Origin: CAZMMV01 sp964637035
GTDB lineage: Bacteria; Bacillota; Clostridia; Tissierellales; Tissierellaceae
Assembly: GCA_964637035.1 (NCBI GenBank)
Contig: CAZWTU010000004.1
Location: forward strand, 1 to 64,000
Length of the DNA: 64,000 bases
Reading direction: 5' to 3'
The notes under the pieces were generated by a model that saw nothing but the letters and a program-made list of their open reading frames with translations, was not told the DNA's origin and made no database searches. Position numbers and translations under genes: made by a program. Below are positions 16,384-26,448 of this stretch, one piece after another. Every line of letters starts with the position of its first letter. The stretch's first letter is position 1.

Positions 16384-18621
16384 CTATAGAAGTTCATCAA
16401 TCTTTTCTTTAACCACTGGTCTACTAAAATAATATCCTTGGGCTTTATCACAGTTCATTTCCTTCAGAATAGCCAACTGCTCTAAGTTTTCAATTCCTTC
16501 AGCTGTTACTTGTAAACCTAATTTCTTAGCTAGAGTTATTATAGCATTGGAAATCATTTTATTTTTATCGTTGTTTTCAATGTCCCAAATAAATGACCTA
16601 TCAATCTTAAGTTCGTTTACCCCCATTTCACTTAAGTAAGAGAAGCTAGAATAACCTGTCCCAAAATCGTCTATGGCTACTGCAACACCAAGTTCTTTTA
16701 ACTTATTTAAAATTGCTATTGTATATTTTATATTAGAAATAGCTATTGTTTCAGTGATTTCTAATATTAAATTCTTAGGATTTAGGCCGGATATCTCTAA
16801 GGCCTCCAAGACTTCATTTATAAAGTTCTTATGCTGAAACTGTTTACCAGATATATTAACAGAAATAAATATGTCCTTTCCTTTATCTACCCATTCTTTA
16901 ACTTGGATACAGGATTTTTCTAATATCCAATATCCCATTTCTATTATTTGGCCACTTTCTTCTGCTAAGGGTATAAATTCATCTGGATATAATAATCCTT
17001 TATCAGGATGATCCCAACGCATTAGGGCTTCTAGCCCTATTATTTCTCCTGTTTCCATATCTATTTGAGGCTGGTAGTGTATTCTTAATTGATCCCCTTC
17101 TACAGCTTGTCTTAATTGATTTAAAAGTAACATCCTATCAAGACCTTGGGATTTAATTTCTATACCATATAAACAATAGGAGTTTCCTCCTAATTCCTTA
17201 GCCTTATATAAGGCAAGATCAGAATTTTTAATCAAAGTGCTACTATCAAGTCCAGCATCAGGGTATACTGCAATGCCTATACTAGTAGTTAAATATATCT
17301 CATAATCCTCTACATAAAATGGCTCCTTGAAAGCTTCAATGATTTTTCTAGCCAGTAAGACTGGCTCATTCCTATCCTCAATATCAGGGTACAAGATAAA
17401 ATACTCGTCCCCACCAACCTTTGCCAACATACCGTCATCTTTAATCAAGCTGGATAGTCTATCACTTAGTAGCTTTAATATATAATCTCCCGTCTCATGG
17501 CCTAATGTGTCATTTACATGTTTAAATTTATCTAAATCTAAAAATAAAACTGCAAATGGATTGTCCAGATTATTTCTCCTGTCCAGCAAATCATCTAATT
17601 CTTTTATAAATCTAGTCCTATTAGGTAGTGATGTTATTGGGTCAAAATATGCTAAATGATATACTTCCTTTTGCCGTCCTACTAATTCCCTGTTTGCCCT
17701 TTCCAACTGTATAGTCCGTTTCCTAACCTGGTTTTTCAATAAAGTATTGTACCTTGTTAAAAATAAAATTATTAATATAATGAATATAGCAAAAAATAAT
17801 ACTTCTCTTTTATACCTTTTAATGGTTTCAGCCAAGGTAACTTCACCTTTTCTAAACCACTTACTATAAATTTTATCATGGATATTCTTTTCTTTAATAT
17901 TAGCTAAACCATCTTCTAGGATTTGGAATAATTCCATATCTTCCTTGCCAATAGCTATTCCATATTCTAAATTATTAATAGGTTCTCCTACTATTTGTAT
18001 CTCATTTACTAATTTATTTTTTTGCAAATGGTAAGTTCCTACTAGCTTGGTTCCTAGAACTGCATCTAGCTCTTTGTTTTTTAATGCTAAAAGAGCCAGT
18101 TCCTGATTTACCTTAGGGACAGCAACAACCTTTGGAATTTTTAAAATATTTTCTTCATTACGGTCATTGGCCTGATAACCTACCTTCAAACCCTCTAAGT
18201 CTTCCAATCTGTTTATAGATACACTATGTGAACTAGCAAATATTACTTCATCTACAATAAGGTTTGGAGAAATAAATTTAAATTTTTCTTCCCGGTCTTT
18301 ACTTTTACTCATACCAATAACCCCATCTACATCCCCTAAACTGAGAGAGCTAACAGCATAAGACCACTCCATGGGTACAATCTCAATATTTATATCCTGA
18401 TCTTCCCCTATTGCTTTTATAATATCAATATTAAAGCCAACAAATTCACCTTTCTTGTCCACATATTCATAGGGTGGATGATTATAATCCCCTGCAAACT
18501 TATAGACTTTGCCCTCTCCCTCAGCAAGTACATCAATATCTGATACTAGTATTATTTGGGCAATAAGTAAAGACAGTATAAATAATATAGTTATTAAGCT
18601 TCTATTGAAGAAATTTTTCAT
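16384..18621 (-). CDS. Membrane cyclic-di-GMP enzyme: periplasmic-binding-type sensor, GGDEF and EAL domains
   Basis: About 745 residues. Order: signal or first membrane segment (about 5-30), an extracellular family 3 solute-binding-like sensor (about 38-265, with YEYVDKKGEFVGFNIDI), a membrane segment (about 272-292), a GGDEF domain with GGDEY (about 402-406) and an EAL domain (LEALMRW near 530, DDFGTGYSS, LKIDRSF). Both catalytic motifs look intact apart from the conservative F-to-Y change, so it could make or degrade c-di-GMP, or switch between the two in response to an amino-acid-like ligand. I prefer the ATG at 18621 because the ATG at 18630 lies one base from the AAGGGG site. Confidence 0.9.
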   Translation of the reverse strand: MKNFFNRSLITILFILSLLIAQIILVSDIDVLAEGEGKVYKFAGDYNHPPYEYVDKKGEFVGFNIDIIKAIGEDQDINIEIVPMEWSYAVSSLSLGDVDGVIGMSKSKDREEKFKFISPNLIVDEVIFASSHSVSINRLEDLEGLKVGYQANDRNEENILKIPKVVAVPKVNQELALLALKNKELDAVLGTKLVGTYHLQKNKLVNEIQIVGEPINNLEYGIAIGKEDMELFQILEDGLANIKEKNIHDKIYSKWFRKGEVTLAETIKRYKREVLFFAIFIILIILFLTRYNTLLKNQVRKRTIQLERANRELVGRQKEVYHLAYFDPITSLPNRTRFIKELDDLLDRRNNLDNPFAVLFLDLDKFKHVNDTLGHETGDYILKLLSDRLSSLIKDDGMLAKVGGDEYFILYPDIEDRNEPVLLARKIIEAFKEPFYVEDYEIYLTTSIGIAVYPDAGLDSSTLIKNSDLALYKAKELGGNSYCLYGIEIKSQGLDRMLLLNQLRQAVEGDQLRIHYQPQIDMETGEIIGLEALMRWDHPDKGLLYPDEFIPLAEESGQIIEMGYWILEKSCIQVKEWVDKGKDIFISVNISGKQFQHKNFINEVLEALEISGLNPKNLILEITETIAISNIKYTIAILNKLKELGVAVAIDDFGTGYSSFSYLSEMGVNELKIDRSFIWDIENNDKNKMISNAIITLAKKLGLQVTAEGIENLEQLAILKEMNCDKAQGYYFSRPVVKEKIDELL

Positions 18622-18674
18622 ATATTTCATGCCCCTTCTTATGCGACATCTACCAAAGCCATGATTGCTAATTA

Positions 18675-19697
18675 TTATTTCACCCTGTTATTTATAGCAG
18701 TAATAAATTTATCTATATCTGCCTTTGTAGTATCAAAGGATGTAACTAGTCTAACTAAGCCTGTATCTTCATTTAAAACATAGAAATCAAATTTTCCCTG
18801 TAAGTACTTTATTAAATCCTTTTCCATATATAAAAATATTATATTTGTATTTAATCCATCTTTTATGGTTATTTCAGAAAATTCAGACAGGCCTTCCTTT
18901 AAATACATACCCATTTGATTAGCATTTAAAGCATTATCTTGCCATAAATTGTCCGTTAAGTATGCTACAAATTGGGCTGATACAAACCTCATTTTTGATA
19001 TTAGTTGCATTCCTTGTTTTCTATAAAATTTAAAATCCTCACTCAGTTTTGGATTGAGAGAAACTATAGCTTCTCCCATCATCATTCCATTTTTAGTACC
19101 ACCAAAGGACAATAAGTCTACTCCTGTATCAGTAATCATTTCTTTAAAGCTAGAATCCAATGCAACTACGGCATTTGCTATTCTTGCTCCATCTATATGT
19201 AGAAGCATATTATTGTCATGAGCAAAATCTGCAAGTTCTTTTATTTCCTTTATGGAATACAAGGTCCCGGTTTCCGTAGTTTGAGATATGGATATTATCT
19301 TAGCCTGGCTCTGATGCTCATCTCCCCTGGAAGCAAGAAATTTCCCTATATCCTCTTTTTTAATCTTCCCATCCTTATTTTCTACACTAAGTATCTTAGA
19401 TCCATTAAATCTCTCTAATGCCCCACATTCATCTACATTAATATGGGCAGTATCAGGGCATACAACTGCCTGGAAAGGCTTTAATAAGCCACTTAAGCCT
19501 ATAATATTTGCTGCAGTTCCTGTAGAAACAAAATATACATCTACTTCCTTGCCAAGAAGCTGATTAATCATGGTCTTAGCCCTTATAGTTATATCATCAC
19601 TACCGTAAGAATGGTCATGGTCCTTATTTACATTTACCATTGCTTCCATTATCTTTGGATGGACACCTGAGTTATTGTCGCTCATAAACATTTTCAT
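18675..19697 (-). CDS. ltaE: Low-specificity L-threonine aldolase
   Basis: 340 residues of fold-type I PLP enzyme of the threonine aldolase / beta-eliminating lyase family. Motifs: HINVDECGALE, LHIDGARIANA, and the PLP lysine in SFGGTKNGMM (about residue 199). It cleaves L-threonine or L-allo-threonine to glycine and acetaldehyde. Acetaldehyde could feed the aldehyde oxidoreductase encoded at 38864-40672, a link that is inference. The start has AGGAGA at seven bases. It is a single-gene unit. Confidence 0.92.
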   Translation of the reverse strand: MKMFMSDNNSGVHPKIMEAMVNVNKDHDHSYGSDDITIRAKTMINQLLGKEVDVYFVSTGTAANIIGLSGLLKPFQAVVCPDTAHINVDECGALERFNGSKILSVENKDGKIKKEDIGKFLASRGDEHQSQAKIISISQTTETGTLYSIKEIKELADFAHDNNMLLHIDGARIANAVVALDSSFKEMITDTGVDLLSFGGTKNGMMMGEAIVSLNPKLSEDFKFYRKQGMQLISKMRFVSAQFVAYLTDNLWQDNALNANQMGMYLKEGLSEFSEITIKDGLNTNIIFLYMEKDLIKYLQGKFDFYVLNEDTGLVRLVTSFDTTKADIDKFITAINNRVK

Positions 19698-19983
19698 ATT
19701 ATCTTCTCCTATCCTTTGATAAAAATATTTATCTTATATTTTAATACCTTACCTTATTCTAACCATAAATATATACCATTATATAACATTCTACATGATT
19801 ATCTTTTATTATACTACAATTTAAATATATTTTACTAGGTATTTAGTAGGTATTTTGCTGGACCTTGCCAGTTACATAGGAAAATTGCAAAAAATTAAGG
19901 ATTGGCTAAGCCAATCCTTAATTAAAATCTATTTTGTTCTTCTTCCACTTATCAAACCAATAACAAATAATATTAGGAACAAA
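19698..19983. other. Intergenic region, no gene seen
   Basis: This stretch holds the ltaE upstream region and, at 19887-19922, a terminator-like hairpin. I found no open frame with a ribosome site and no tRNA-like fold. Confidence 0.6.
19887..19922 (-). terminator. Second terminator downstream of the DEAD-box helicase gene
   Basis: A 13-bp perfect stem, ATTAAGGATTGGC (19894-19906) with GCCAATCCTTAAT (19910-19922), has a three-base loop and is followed on the minus strand by TTTTTTGC. It lies about 85 bases beyond the first terminator of the same gene. Confidence 0.8.
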
Positions 19984-20009
19984 TAAAAAAACCAGGCTAG
20001 CCTGGTTTT
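19984..20009 (-). terminator. Terminator overlapping the helicase stop codon
   Basis: A perfect 22-base palindrome at 19988-20009 (AAAACCAGGCT and its complement) overlaps the helicase stop codon and is followed on the minus strand by a U-run (19990-19984). Confidence 0.8.
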
Positions 20010-21642
20010 ATCTCTTTTTGGGATTTGCTATTTCAACTGTGATTTTTTTACCTTTTATTCTAGAGCCGTTTAACTTTTCTAGCATTGTATCTACTTCACC
20101 AGAATCAACTTCTACAAAGGTAAATTTATCATATATATCTATATCCCCTACTAGGTTTTTATCTATTTTCGTTTCTCCAAGTATTGCCCCAAGTATATGT
20201 CTAGGACTCAATCCTCTTCTCTTACCAGCATTAAGATATAGTCTAGTCATATTTCCTCTTGAAGCAGGTCTAGGTTTTGAATCAGTTCTAGCTTTCGGGC
20301 TAGACTTACTATGAAAATCTACCATAGCTAACTCTTCATGTCCCTCTAATTTGTTTTCAGACATGTAAAATTTAAGAATAGCTGCTGCAATATCAAAAGA
20401 AGTATAGTCATCTTCTAATATTGAATTTATTATCTTCTCATATTTTTCTAATCCCTTTTTATCAACTTCACTTTTAATTTTCTCAACCATAGATACTGTA
20501 TAATTTGATTCAATATCTTTTAAAGTTGGTAAATCTTTTCTAGCAATATTAGTTTTAGTATATCTTTGTATAGCTTTCAGCTTCTGAATTTCTCTTCCTG
20601 ATACAAAGCTAAATGCCCTACCTTCCCTACCTGCTCTAGCTGTTCTACCTATTCTATGGACATAATATTCTTCATCTTGAGGTAAATCATAGTTGATAAC
20701 TAAATCTATATCATCTACATCTATACCACGAGCCGCTACATCCGTAGCCACTAAAATCTCTATGGTACCCCTCCTAAATTTACCCATTACATTATCTCTT
20801 TGTCCTTGCTTTAAATCTCCATGAAGTCCATCAGCAGAGTATCCTCTTGCTTGTAATTCTTCAATTAATGAATCAACTTTTCTTTTAGTATTACAAAATA
20901 CTAATAACAATTTTGGATCATACATGTCAATAAGCCTACATAATATCTCTGTCTTCATATGAGGCTTTAATTCAAAATAAGCTTGCTCTACCTTAGGTAC
21001 TGTCATCTCTTTGTGAACAACTTTTACTATTTCTGGGTTGTTTTGATATCTTGATGCGAATTTTATTATATCCCTTGGCATAGTAGCTGAAAAGAATATA
21101 GTTTGTCTTTCTTTCATTAGTCCATCCATAACGAAAGCTATATCATCTCTAAAACCCATATCAAACATTTCATCTGCTTCATCTAAAACCATCATACTAA
21201 CACCGCCAAGTTTTAGAGTCTTTCTTCTAATATGATCCATTACTCTTCCTGGTGTTCCTATTACAATTTGAACACCTTGCTTCAATGCCCTTATTTGTCT
21301 ATCTATAGGCTGACCACCGTATACAGGTAGTACTTTTATTCCTCTTTTGTACTTAGCCAACCTGCTTATTTCTTCTGAAACTTGTATACATAGTTCCCTT
21401 GTAGGACATAAAACTAATGCTTGAACCTGTCTATTATTAAAATCACATTTCTCTATGATGGGGATTCCAAAAGCAGCAGTCTTTCCTGTACCTGTTTGTG
21501 CTTGACCAATGATGTCTCTACCTTCTAATATAAAAGGTATAGCAGCTGATTGGATTGGCGACATTTCCTCAAATCCCATATCTGAAACTGCTCTTTGTAT
21601 TTCATTTGATAAGTTTATTTCCTCAAATTTTAATTTATTCAT
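20008..21642 (-). CDS. DEAD-box RNA helicase with DbpA-type RNA-binding domain
   Basis: 544 residues. All superfamily 2 motifs are present: Q motif (FEEMSPIQSAAIP), AQTGTGKT, PTRELC, GTPGR, DEAD (about 154-157), SAT, ARGID and HRIGRTAR. After a basic linker rich in Ser, Arg and Lys, the last 75 residues form a DbpA-like RRM domain (LYLNAGKRRGLSPRHILGAI ... DKFTFVEV). It unwinds structured RNA in ribosome assembly or mRNA decay, as CshA/DeaD/DbpA proteins do. A 255-base AT-rich leader lies upstream, as is common for cold-shock-controlled helicase genes. Confidence 0.94.
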   Translation of the reverse strand: MNKLKFEEINLSNEIQRAVSDMGFEEMSPIQSAAIPFILEGRDIIGQAQTGTGKTAAFGIPIIEKCDFNNRQVQALVLCPTRELCIQVSEEISRLAKYKRGIKVLPVYGGQPIDRQIRALKQGVQIVIGTPGRVMDHIRRKTLKLGGVSMMVLDEADEMFDMGFRDDIAFVMDGLMKERQTIFFSATMPRDIIKFASRYQNNPEIVKVVHKEMTVPKVEQAYFELKPHMKTEILCRLIDMYDPKLLLVFCNTKRKVDSLIEELQARGYSADGLHGDLKQGQRDNVMGKFRRGTIEILVATDVAARGIDVDDIDLVINYDLPQDEEYYVHRIGRTARAGREGRAFSFVSGREIQKLKAIQRYTKTNIARKDLPTLKDIESNYTVSMVEKIKSEVDKKGLEKYEKIINSILEDDYTSFDIAAAILKFYMSENKLEGHEELAMVDFHSKSSPKARTDSKPRPASRGNMTRLYLNAGKRRGLSPRHILGAILGETKIDKNLVGDIDIYDKFTFVEVDSGEVDTMLEKLNGSRIKGKKITVEIANPKKR

Positions 21643-21901
21643 TAAACAAAATCTTCCTCCTTATATCTATAACTAATTAAGTATACATGTAATATCTACC
21701 AATTGCAAGAAAAATATTATAAACTTAAATTATTTTTTCTCATATAATTATATTGCCCATTATCACGAAAAACATATTCACTTTAATATATTAATGTAAA
21801 CTTAAGGTATTCTATTTACTTAGGGTCTCAAATTAATTCTTTAATATCTTTTATACTATGTTATAATGAAATTATATAAATATTTTGAAAGGTGTGATTA
21901 A

Positions 21902-23671
21902 ATGCGTTGGAGTTTAAATGAACTATATTCATCTTTTGACTCTGAGGAATATGCAAATGATTTAGAAAAGCTTAGTGATTTAATTGGAGACCTTAATAAT
22001 TGGGCAAGTGAAAACTTAAGTTCCCTAAATAATCCTGTAGAAAAAATGGAAAGGTATATACTTTTTTCACAAGAAGTAACAAGCCTTTTATCCAAACTTT
22101 CTGCTTTTGCTAGACTAACAAACTCTGTTGAAGCTAAAAATGACCAGTCTCTTCAATATCTAGATCTTTTAAATGCAAAAGCTACTGGATTAACAAAACC
22201 TGGAGTACAGTTTCAAGCTTTTATAAAAGATATTGAAAATCTAGAAGAAATACTTGAAAAATCAGAACTATTAAAGGAACATAGTTTTTATTTAAAGCAA
22301 ATCAAAGAGCGTACAAAATATATGCTTAGTGAAAAGGAAGAAGTTCTTATTTCAAAAATGGCAACTACAGGTTCTTCAGCCTGGGCCAGTCTTCAAAATA
22401 TGATTACTTCTACACTACTTGTAGATATAAATATTGATGGTGAAGATAAAGAGCTTCCCTTGTCTGTAGTCAGGAATTTGGCTTATGACAATGACCCAGA
22501 AATTAGAAAAACAGCTTATTATGCGGAATTAGAATCTTATAAAAAAATAGAAGAATCTTCTGCTGCTGCATTAAATGGTATAAAGGGGCAAGTCCTTACT
22601 ACATCATCTCTTAGGGGATTCGATTCCCCTCTTGAAGAAACTTTAGTTGATTCTAGAATGGATAAGGAAACACTAGATGCAATGCTTACAGCAATGAAAG
22701 AATTCCTTCCAGTTTTTCATAGGTATTATAGAAAAAAAGCTGAACTATTGGGACATAAAGACGGACTTCCTTTCTATGATATGTTTGCACCTATTGGTGA
22801 AGTCAATATTAGCTTTACCTATGATGAAGCAATGGAATATATAATAAGTAACTTTAAGTCCTTTAGCAATAAGCTTTCTGATTATGTAAAAAATGCTTAT
22901 GAAAAAAATTGGTTAGATATAGAGCCTAGGGATGGTAAGAGAGGGGGAGCTTTCTGCTCTAATTTACATGTCATAGGGGAAAGTAGAATACTATCGAATT
23001 TTAATGGAAGCTTTTCAAATATGACTACCCTGGCACATGAACTAGGACATGGCTATCATGGATTAAATTTGAAAGATGAAAGTATATTAAACTCTGGCTA
23101 TCCTATGCCTATTGCAGAAACTGCTTCTATTTTTAATGAAACTATAGTTATAAATGCAGCATTAAAAGAAGCCAGTGAAGAGGAGGCAATAGGAATACTT
23201 GAAGCATCCATATCAGGTGCAGGCCAAGTTATTGTGGATATTTATAGTAGATATTTATTTGAAAGCAAATTGTTTGAAGTAAGAAAAAATCATTCTCTTT
23301 CAGTAATTGAATTAAAGGAAATGATGCTAGATGCACAAAGAAAAGCCTATGGTAACGGACTAGATCATTCTCTACTTCATCCTTATATGTGGATAAACAA
23401 AACCCATTATTATTCAGCAGGTCGGAACTTTTACAACTTCCCGTATGCCTTTGGATTGTTATTCTCTAAGGGATTATATGCAGAATACCTAAATAGGGGA
23501 GATGACTTTGTAAGAGAATATGATGCTCTCTTAAATGCTACTGGTAAGAATGATATAAGAGATGTAGCAAAGATGATGGATATAGATGTACAAGACCCAG
23601 AATTCTTTAGAAACTCCTTAAGATTAATTGAAAAGGATATAGATAGATTTATTGAATTAACTAGTAAATAA
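21902..23671 (+). CDS. pepF: Oligoendopeptidase F (M3B zinc peptidase)
   Basis: 589 residues, matching the PepF family length. The zinc site is TLAHELGHGYHG (HELGH about 379-383) with the third ligand in the glutamate-rich helix (IAETASIFNET). It is cytoplasmic, with no signal peptide, and cuts peptides of roughly 6-20 residues after uptake. This fits a peptide-fermenting lifestyle with the transporter at the start of the window. It has its own promoter and a good AAAGGTG ribosome site. A terminator follows at 23686-23710. Confidence 0.94.
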   Translation: MRWSLNELYSSFDSEEYANDLEKLSDLIGDLNNWASENLSSLNNPVEKMERYILFSQEVTSLLSKLSAFARLTNSVEAKNDQSLQYLDLLNAKATGLTKPGVQFQAFIKDIENLEEILEKSELLKEHSFYLKQIKERTKYMLSEKEEVLISKMATTGSSAWASLQNMITSTLLVDINIDGEDKELPLSVVRNLAYDNDPEIRKTAYYAELESYKKIEESSAAALNGIKGQVLTTSSLRGFDSPLEETLVDSRMDKETLDAMLTAMKEFLPVFHRYYRKKAELLGHKDGLPFYDMFAPIGEVNISFTYDEAMEYIISNFKSFSNKLSDYVKNAYEKNWLDIEPRDGKRGGAFCSNLHVIGESRILSNFNGSFSNMTTLAHELGHGYHGLNLKDESILNSGYPMPIAETASIFNETIVINAALKEASEEEAIGILEASISGAGQVIVDIYSRYLFESKLFEVRKNHSLSVIELKEMMLDAQRKAYGNGLDHSLLHPYMWINKTHYYSAGRNFYNFPYAFGLLFSKGLYAEYLNRGDDFVREYDALLNATGKNDIRDVAKMMDIDVQDPEFFRNSLRLIEKDIDRFIELTSK

Positions 23672-23685
23672 TAAATCTTAAATTG

Positions 23686-23710
23686 AAGAACGGTGCTATG
23701 CACCGTTCTT
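23686..23710. terminator. Terminator between convergent pepF and mobB-like genes
   Basis: An 11-bp perfect stem, AAGAACGGTGC-TAT-GCACCGTTCTT, overlaps the stop of the minus-strand gene by two bases. T- and A-rich flanks follow on both sides. Confidence 0.8.
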
Positions 23711-24383
23711 ATTTAATCTGGTTTTTTATACATATATCTATTTCCTCATTCTCTGAATATACATTAATTTTTGTAAGTGCATTTACTATAGCCTTTGTAA
23801 GCGTAGTTTTTTCAGATTCCGTCAGCACAGTTTTTTCACCGTCAATTTTAATTGTAATATCTATATCTTCATCTATATTTTTGTTTTTTAAATTCTGTTC
23901 TAATGTCTTCTCTTCTATTAAGTCTACTAACCTTTCAATATCAGTCAATGAATTAATTGCTGGCAAGCCTTTGTATTCAGATATTTCTCCAGCTATTCTT
24001 CCAGAGATTGCAAATACAGTATTATCCATTTTGATTTCAATACCTGGGATATCATGGGCTGTTATTATTTTAGGGATATGACTCTCTGAAACACCTTCTA
24101 ATATGACAAAATCATGATTGTAAAAGCTTAGTATCTTATCTATAGGCAATTTTTCCTGAAATAGTATATCAGTTTCATAATATCCTCTTGCCGTTACAAG
24201 CTCTGAACCTGCCATTTTATGTCTATATGTATTTGACCCTTCTGTATCAATTTGGAACTCCTCAAAATGAATTTCCTTAACTGACCCAACTCTATGGTTT
24301 CTCCTCTTAAGTTCTCCTATTATATTTTCAATTGTAGTAGTCTTTCCGGATTCTGTTATTCCAACTACTGAAATTACTCTCAT
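23709..24383 (-). CDS. MobB-like P-loop GTPase (molybdopterin-guanine-dinucleotide synthesis protein B family)
   Basis: 224 residues from the ATG at 24383, chosen because GAGGTG lies five to six bases upstream; an in-frame ATG at 24416 would overlap the preceding gene without a ribosome site. It begins MRVISVVGITESGKTTT (Walker A, K14), followed by VGSVKEIHFEEFQIDTEGSNTYRHKMAGS, the MobB signature region around the GTP site. The C-terminal part (about 110-224) is divergent and has an added acidic tail. MobB proteins bind GTP and help MobA attach GMP to molybdopterin. It is the last gene of the surface/ECF cluster, which ties that cluster to pterin cofactor. A related GTPase with another partner remains possible. 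Confidence 0.78.
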   Translation of the reverse strand: MRVISVVGITESGKTTTIENIIGELKRRNHRVGSVKEIHFEEFQIDTEGSNTYRHKMAGSELVTARGYYETDILFQEKLPIDKILSFYNHDFVILEGVSESHIPKIITAHDIPGIEIKMDNTVFAISGRIAGEISEYKGLPAINSLTDIERLVDLIEEKTLEQNLKNKNIDEDIDITIKIDGEKTVLTESEKTTLTKAIVNALTKINVYSENEEIDICIKNQIK

Positions 24384-24405
24384 ATTACACCTCACTAATT
24401 TTAAT

Positions 24406-25140
24406 TTATCTGGCAAATATTAATATGAATATTGATAAAGCAAGACTTGTACTGATAATTATATAATCTGACCTCTCCATTTTAAGCTTCCTAAAACTAG
24501 TTCTCTCAGAATAAGCTCTAAATCCTCTCATTTCCATAGCTGACGCCAATTCCCTTGCCTTTAATATAGAATTAATTACTATTGGCAAAAATATATACTT
24601 ATATATTTTTATTTTGTCTCTTGTTTTACATCCTTTTAAGTCAATTCCTCTTAACTGAATAGCTATGATACTGTCCGTCATTTCTTCTTTAAATATTGGC
24701 AAAAACCTAATAGCTATGGATACCATAAATGCAATTTCATAGGGGATTTTCATCTGAATAAGTGCCTGGACAAACTCTCTACTGCTTGATGTAGTTAATA
24801 TCCCTGCTGACACTATTATTATACTTATCCTAAATATAAATTCCAATGATTTCTTTATCCCATAATCTGTTATCAAGGTAATTTTACCAATGGAAATAAT
24901 AGGATTCCCGGCCTTTGTAAATAAACTTTGAACAATAGCTATAACAAGAAGCAAATATATAAATTTTTTAAGTCTTATTACTATGGCTTTTAGATCACTT
25001 CCCACTAAGAATCCTATAAGGATTGAAGTAAGTAAAATAGCCAAAAGAATCATAAAATCATTGTATATTAAAGCAAATGTTGAAAGAATGAGTACCATTA
25101 CAAGTTTTGTCCTAGGGTCCTGATGTTTTATTTTTGTCAC
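24406..25140 (-). CDS. ECF transporter membrane coupling protein (EcfT/CbiQ family)
   Basis: 244 residues, with membrane segments in the N-terminal half and near the C-terminus. It starts MTKIKHQDPRTKLVMV, typical of EcfT, and carries the coupling-helix signature AIQLRGIDLKG plus ASAMEMRGF, which matches the Ala-Arg-Gly motifs that dock on the two ATPases. The GTG start overlaps the end of the upstream ATPase gene by 29 bases. With the two ATPases and the S component it makes a complete dedicated ECF vitamin- or cofactor-type importer. Confidence 0.92.
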   Translation of the reverse strand: MTKIKHQDPRTKLVMVLILSTFALIYNDFMILLAILLTSILIGFLVGSDLKAIVIRLKKFIYLLLVIAIVQSLFTKAGNPIISIGKITLITDYGIKKSLEFIFRISIIIVSAGILTTSSSREFVQALIQMKIPYEIAFMVSIAIRFLPIFKEEMTDSIIAIQLRGIDLKGCKTRDKIKIYKYIFLPIVINSILKARELASAMEMRGFRAYSERTSFRKLKMERSDYIIISTSLALSIFILIFAR

Positions 25141-25792
25141 TTGTAATCTTTCCCCTTTCCAAAGAGACTATCCTATCACCATGGGCTTCTATAAAATCTG
25201 TATTGTGACTTATTATAAGTGTCCCTACTTTTTCATCTTTAAGTTTATTTAAAATATTTAAAAGTACTCCTATCCTATCACTATCAAGCGAAGCTGTTGG
25301 TTCATCTAGTATTAAATATCTTGGATTATTCATTAGAACTGATGCTATTGCAAGCCTCCTTTTTTCCCCGTAACTTAAGAAAAATGGAAAGGAGTCTTTT
25401 ACTGACTCTAGTTCAAAAGTTTTTATCAAATCTTCTGCCTTTTTTAGTGTTTTGCTCTTATCTTCACCTTTAAATAATAATGGAAAGCTTAGTTCTTCCA
25501 TTACTGATGTTGCGAAAAGCTGTCTTTCTGGATATTGAAAAACATAAGCTATTTTCTCTCCTAGTTGGGCCAAGGTTGAATTTTTTATGTCTTTGCCAGC
25601 AATATTAATGGACCCAGATTGTGGTTTTAGTATTCCCATTATAAGTTTTGTCAGAGTAGTTTTTCCTGACCCATTTGGCCCTGTAATAATAGTCGTCTCT
25701 CCACTATTAATTTCAATTGAAAAATCATTGAAGACAGTCCGGCCTTTATTATATTTATAATTGATATTTTTTATTTCTATAAATTTATCCAT
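25112..25792 (-). CDS. ECF transporter ATPase
   Basis: 226 residues. Motifs: Walker A GPNGSGKTT, Q-loop VFQYPERQLFA, an unusual signature SYGEKRR in place of LSGGQ, Walker B YLILDEPTASLD and the switch histidine in IISHN. The ATG at 25792 is preferred because AAGGA lies five bases upstream. It pairs with the neighbouring ATPase (25801-26448) to drive the importer. Confidence 0.92.
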   Translation of the reverse strand: MDKFIEIKNINYKYNKGRTVFNDFSIEINSGETTIITGPNGSGKTTLTKLIMGILKPQSGSINIAGKDIKNSTLAQLGEKIAYVFQYPERQLFATSVMEELSFPLLFKGEDKSKTLKKAEDLIKTFELESVKDSFPFFLSYGEKRRLAIASVLMNNPRYLILDEPTASLDSDRIGVLLNILNKLKDEKVGTLIISHNTDFIEAHGDRIVSLERGKITSDKNKTSGP

Positions 25793-25800
25793 AGGCATCC

Positions 25801-26448
25801 TTATATATATATTATTTTATCAGCTATTTTTATATTTTCCATGTCATGGTCTACCATTATAATTGTTTTTCCTTCCCCTCTTAATTTCAAAAGAAGATCT
25901 TTGATGACCTTTTTTCCTTGTCTATCTACCCAAGACATTATCTCATCGCATATTAGTATGTCTGGTTCTAAGACTAAAACTGAAGCTAATGCAATCAATT
26001 GCTGCTGTCCTCCAGATAAACTATTTGGGTTTTCATATCTGTATTCTTCCATATTTATGGTTTTAAGAATACTATCTATACGCCTTCCAATTTTTTCTCT
26101 TTCTATGCACATATTTTCAGGTCCGAAAGCAAGTTCATCTTCTATGGTAGGCGAAAAAAGTTGAGTTGATGGGTTTTGAAATACAATGCCCACCTTAGTC
26201 ACTATTTCATCTATATTCATGTCTTTTATATCTTTACCAAACAATAGTACCTCCCCTGAAAATTCACCTTTATATGTGTTTGGAATAAGGCCACACATGC
26301 ATTTGCACAGAGTGCTTTTACCACAGCCACTCTTCCCAAGTATAGCCGTAATTTCTCCTGTTTTAAAGTTTAGGTTTATATTTTCAAGGGTTTTTTTATC
26401 TCTGTTTTCATATTTAAAGTTTAAATTTCTTACTTGAACACCATACAT
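25801..26448 (-). CDS. ECF transporter ATPase
   Basis: 215 residues. Motifs: Walker A GKSGCGKST, Q-loop VFQNPSTQLFSPTIEDELAF (typical of EcfA proteins), signature LSGGQQQ, Walker B ILICDE and MVDHD. The D-loop region reads DEIMSWVD where most family members have DEPTSxLD, a mild divergence. The ATG shares one base with the stop of the preceding gene, so translation is coupled. It and the next gene form the heterodimeric ATPase. Confidence 0.92.
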   Translation of the reverse strand: MYGVQVRNLNFKYENRDKKTLENINLNFKTGEITAILGKSGCGKSTLCKCMCGLIPNTYKGEFSGEVLLFGKDIKDMNIDEIVTKVGIVFQNPSTQLFSPTIEDELAFGPENMCIEREKIGRRIDSILKTINMEEYRYENPNSLSGGQQQLIALASVLVLEPDILICDEIMSWVDRQGKKVIKDLLLKLRGEGKTIIMVDHDMENIKIADKIIYI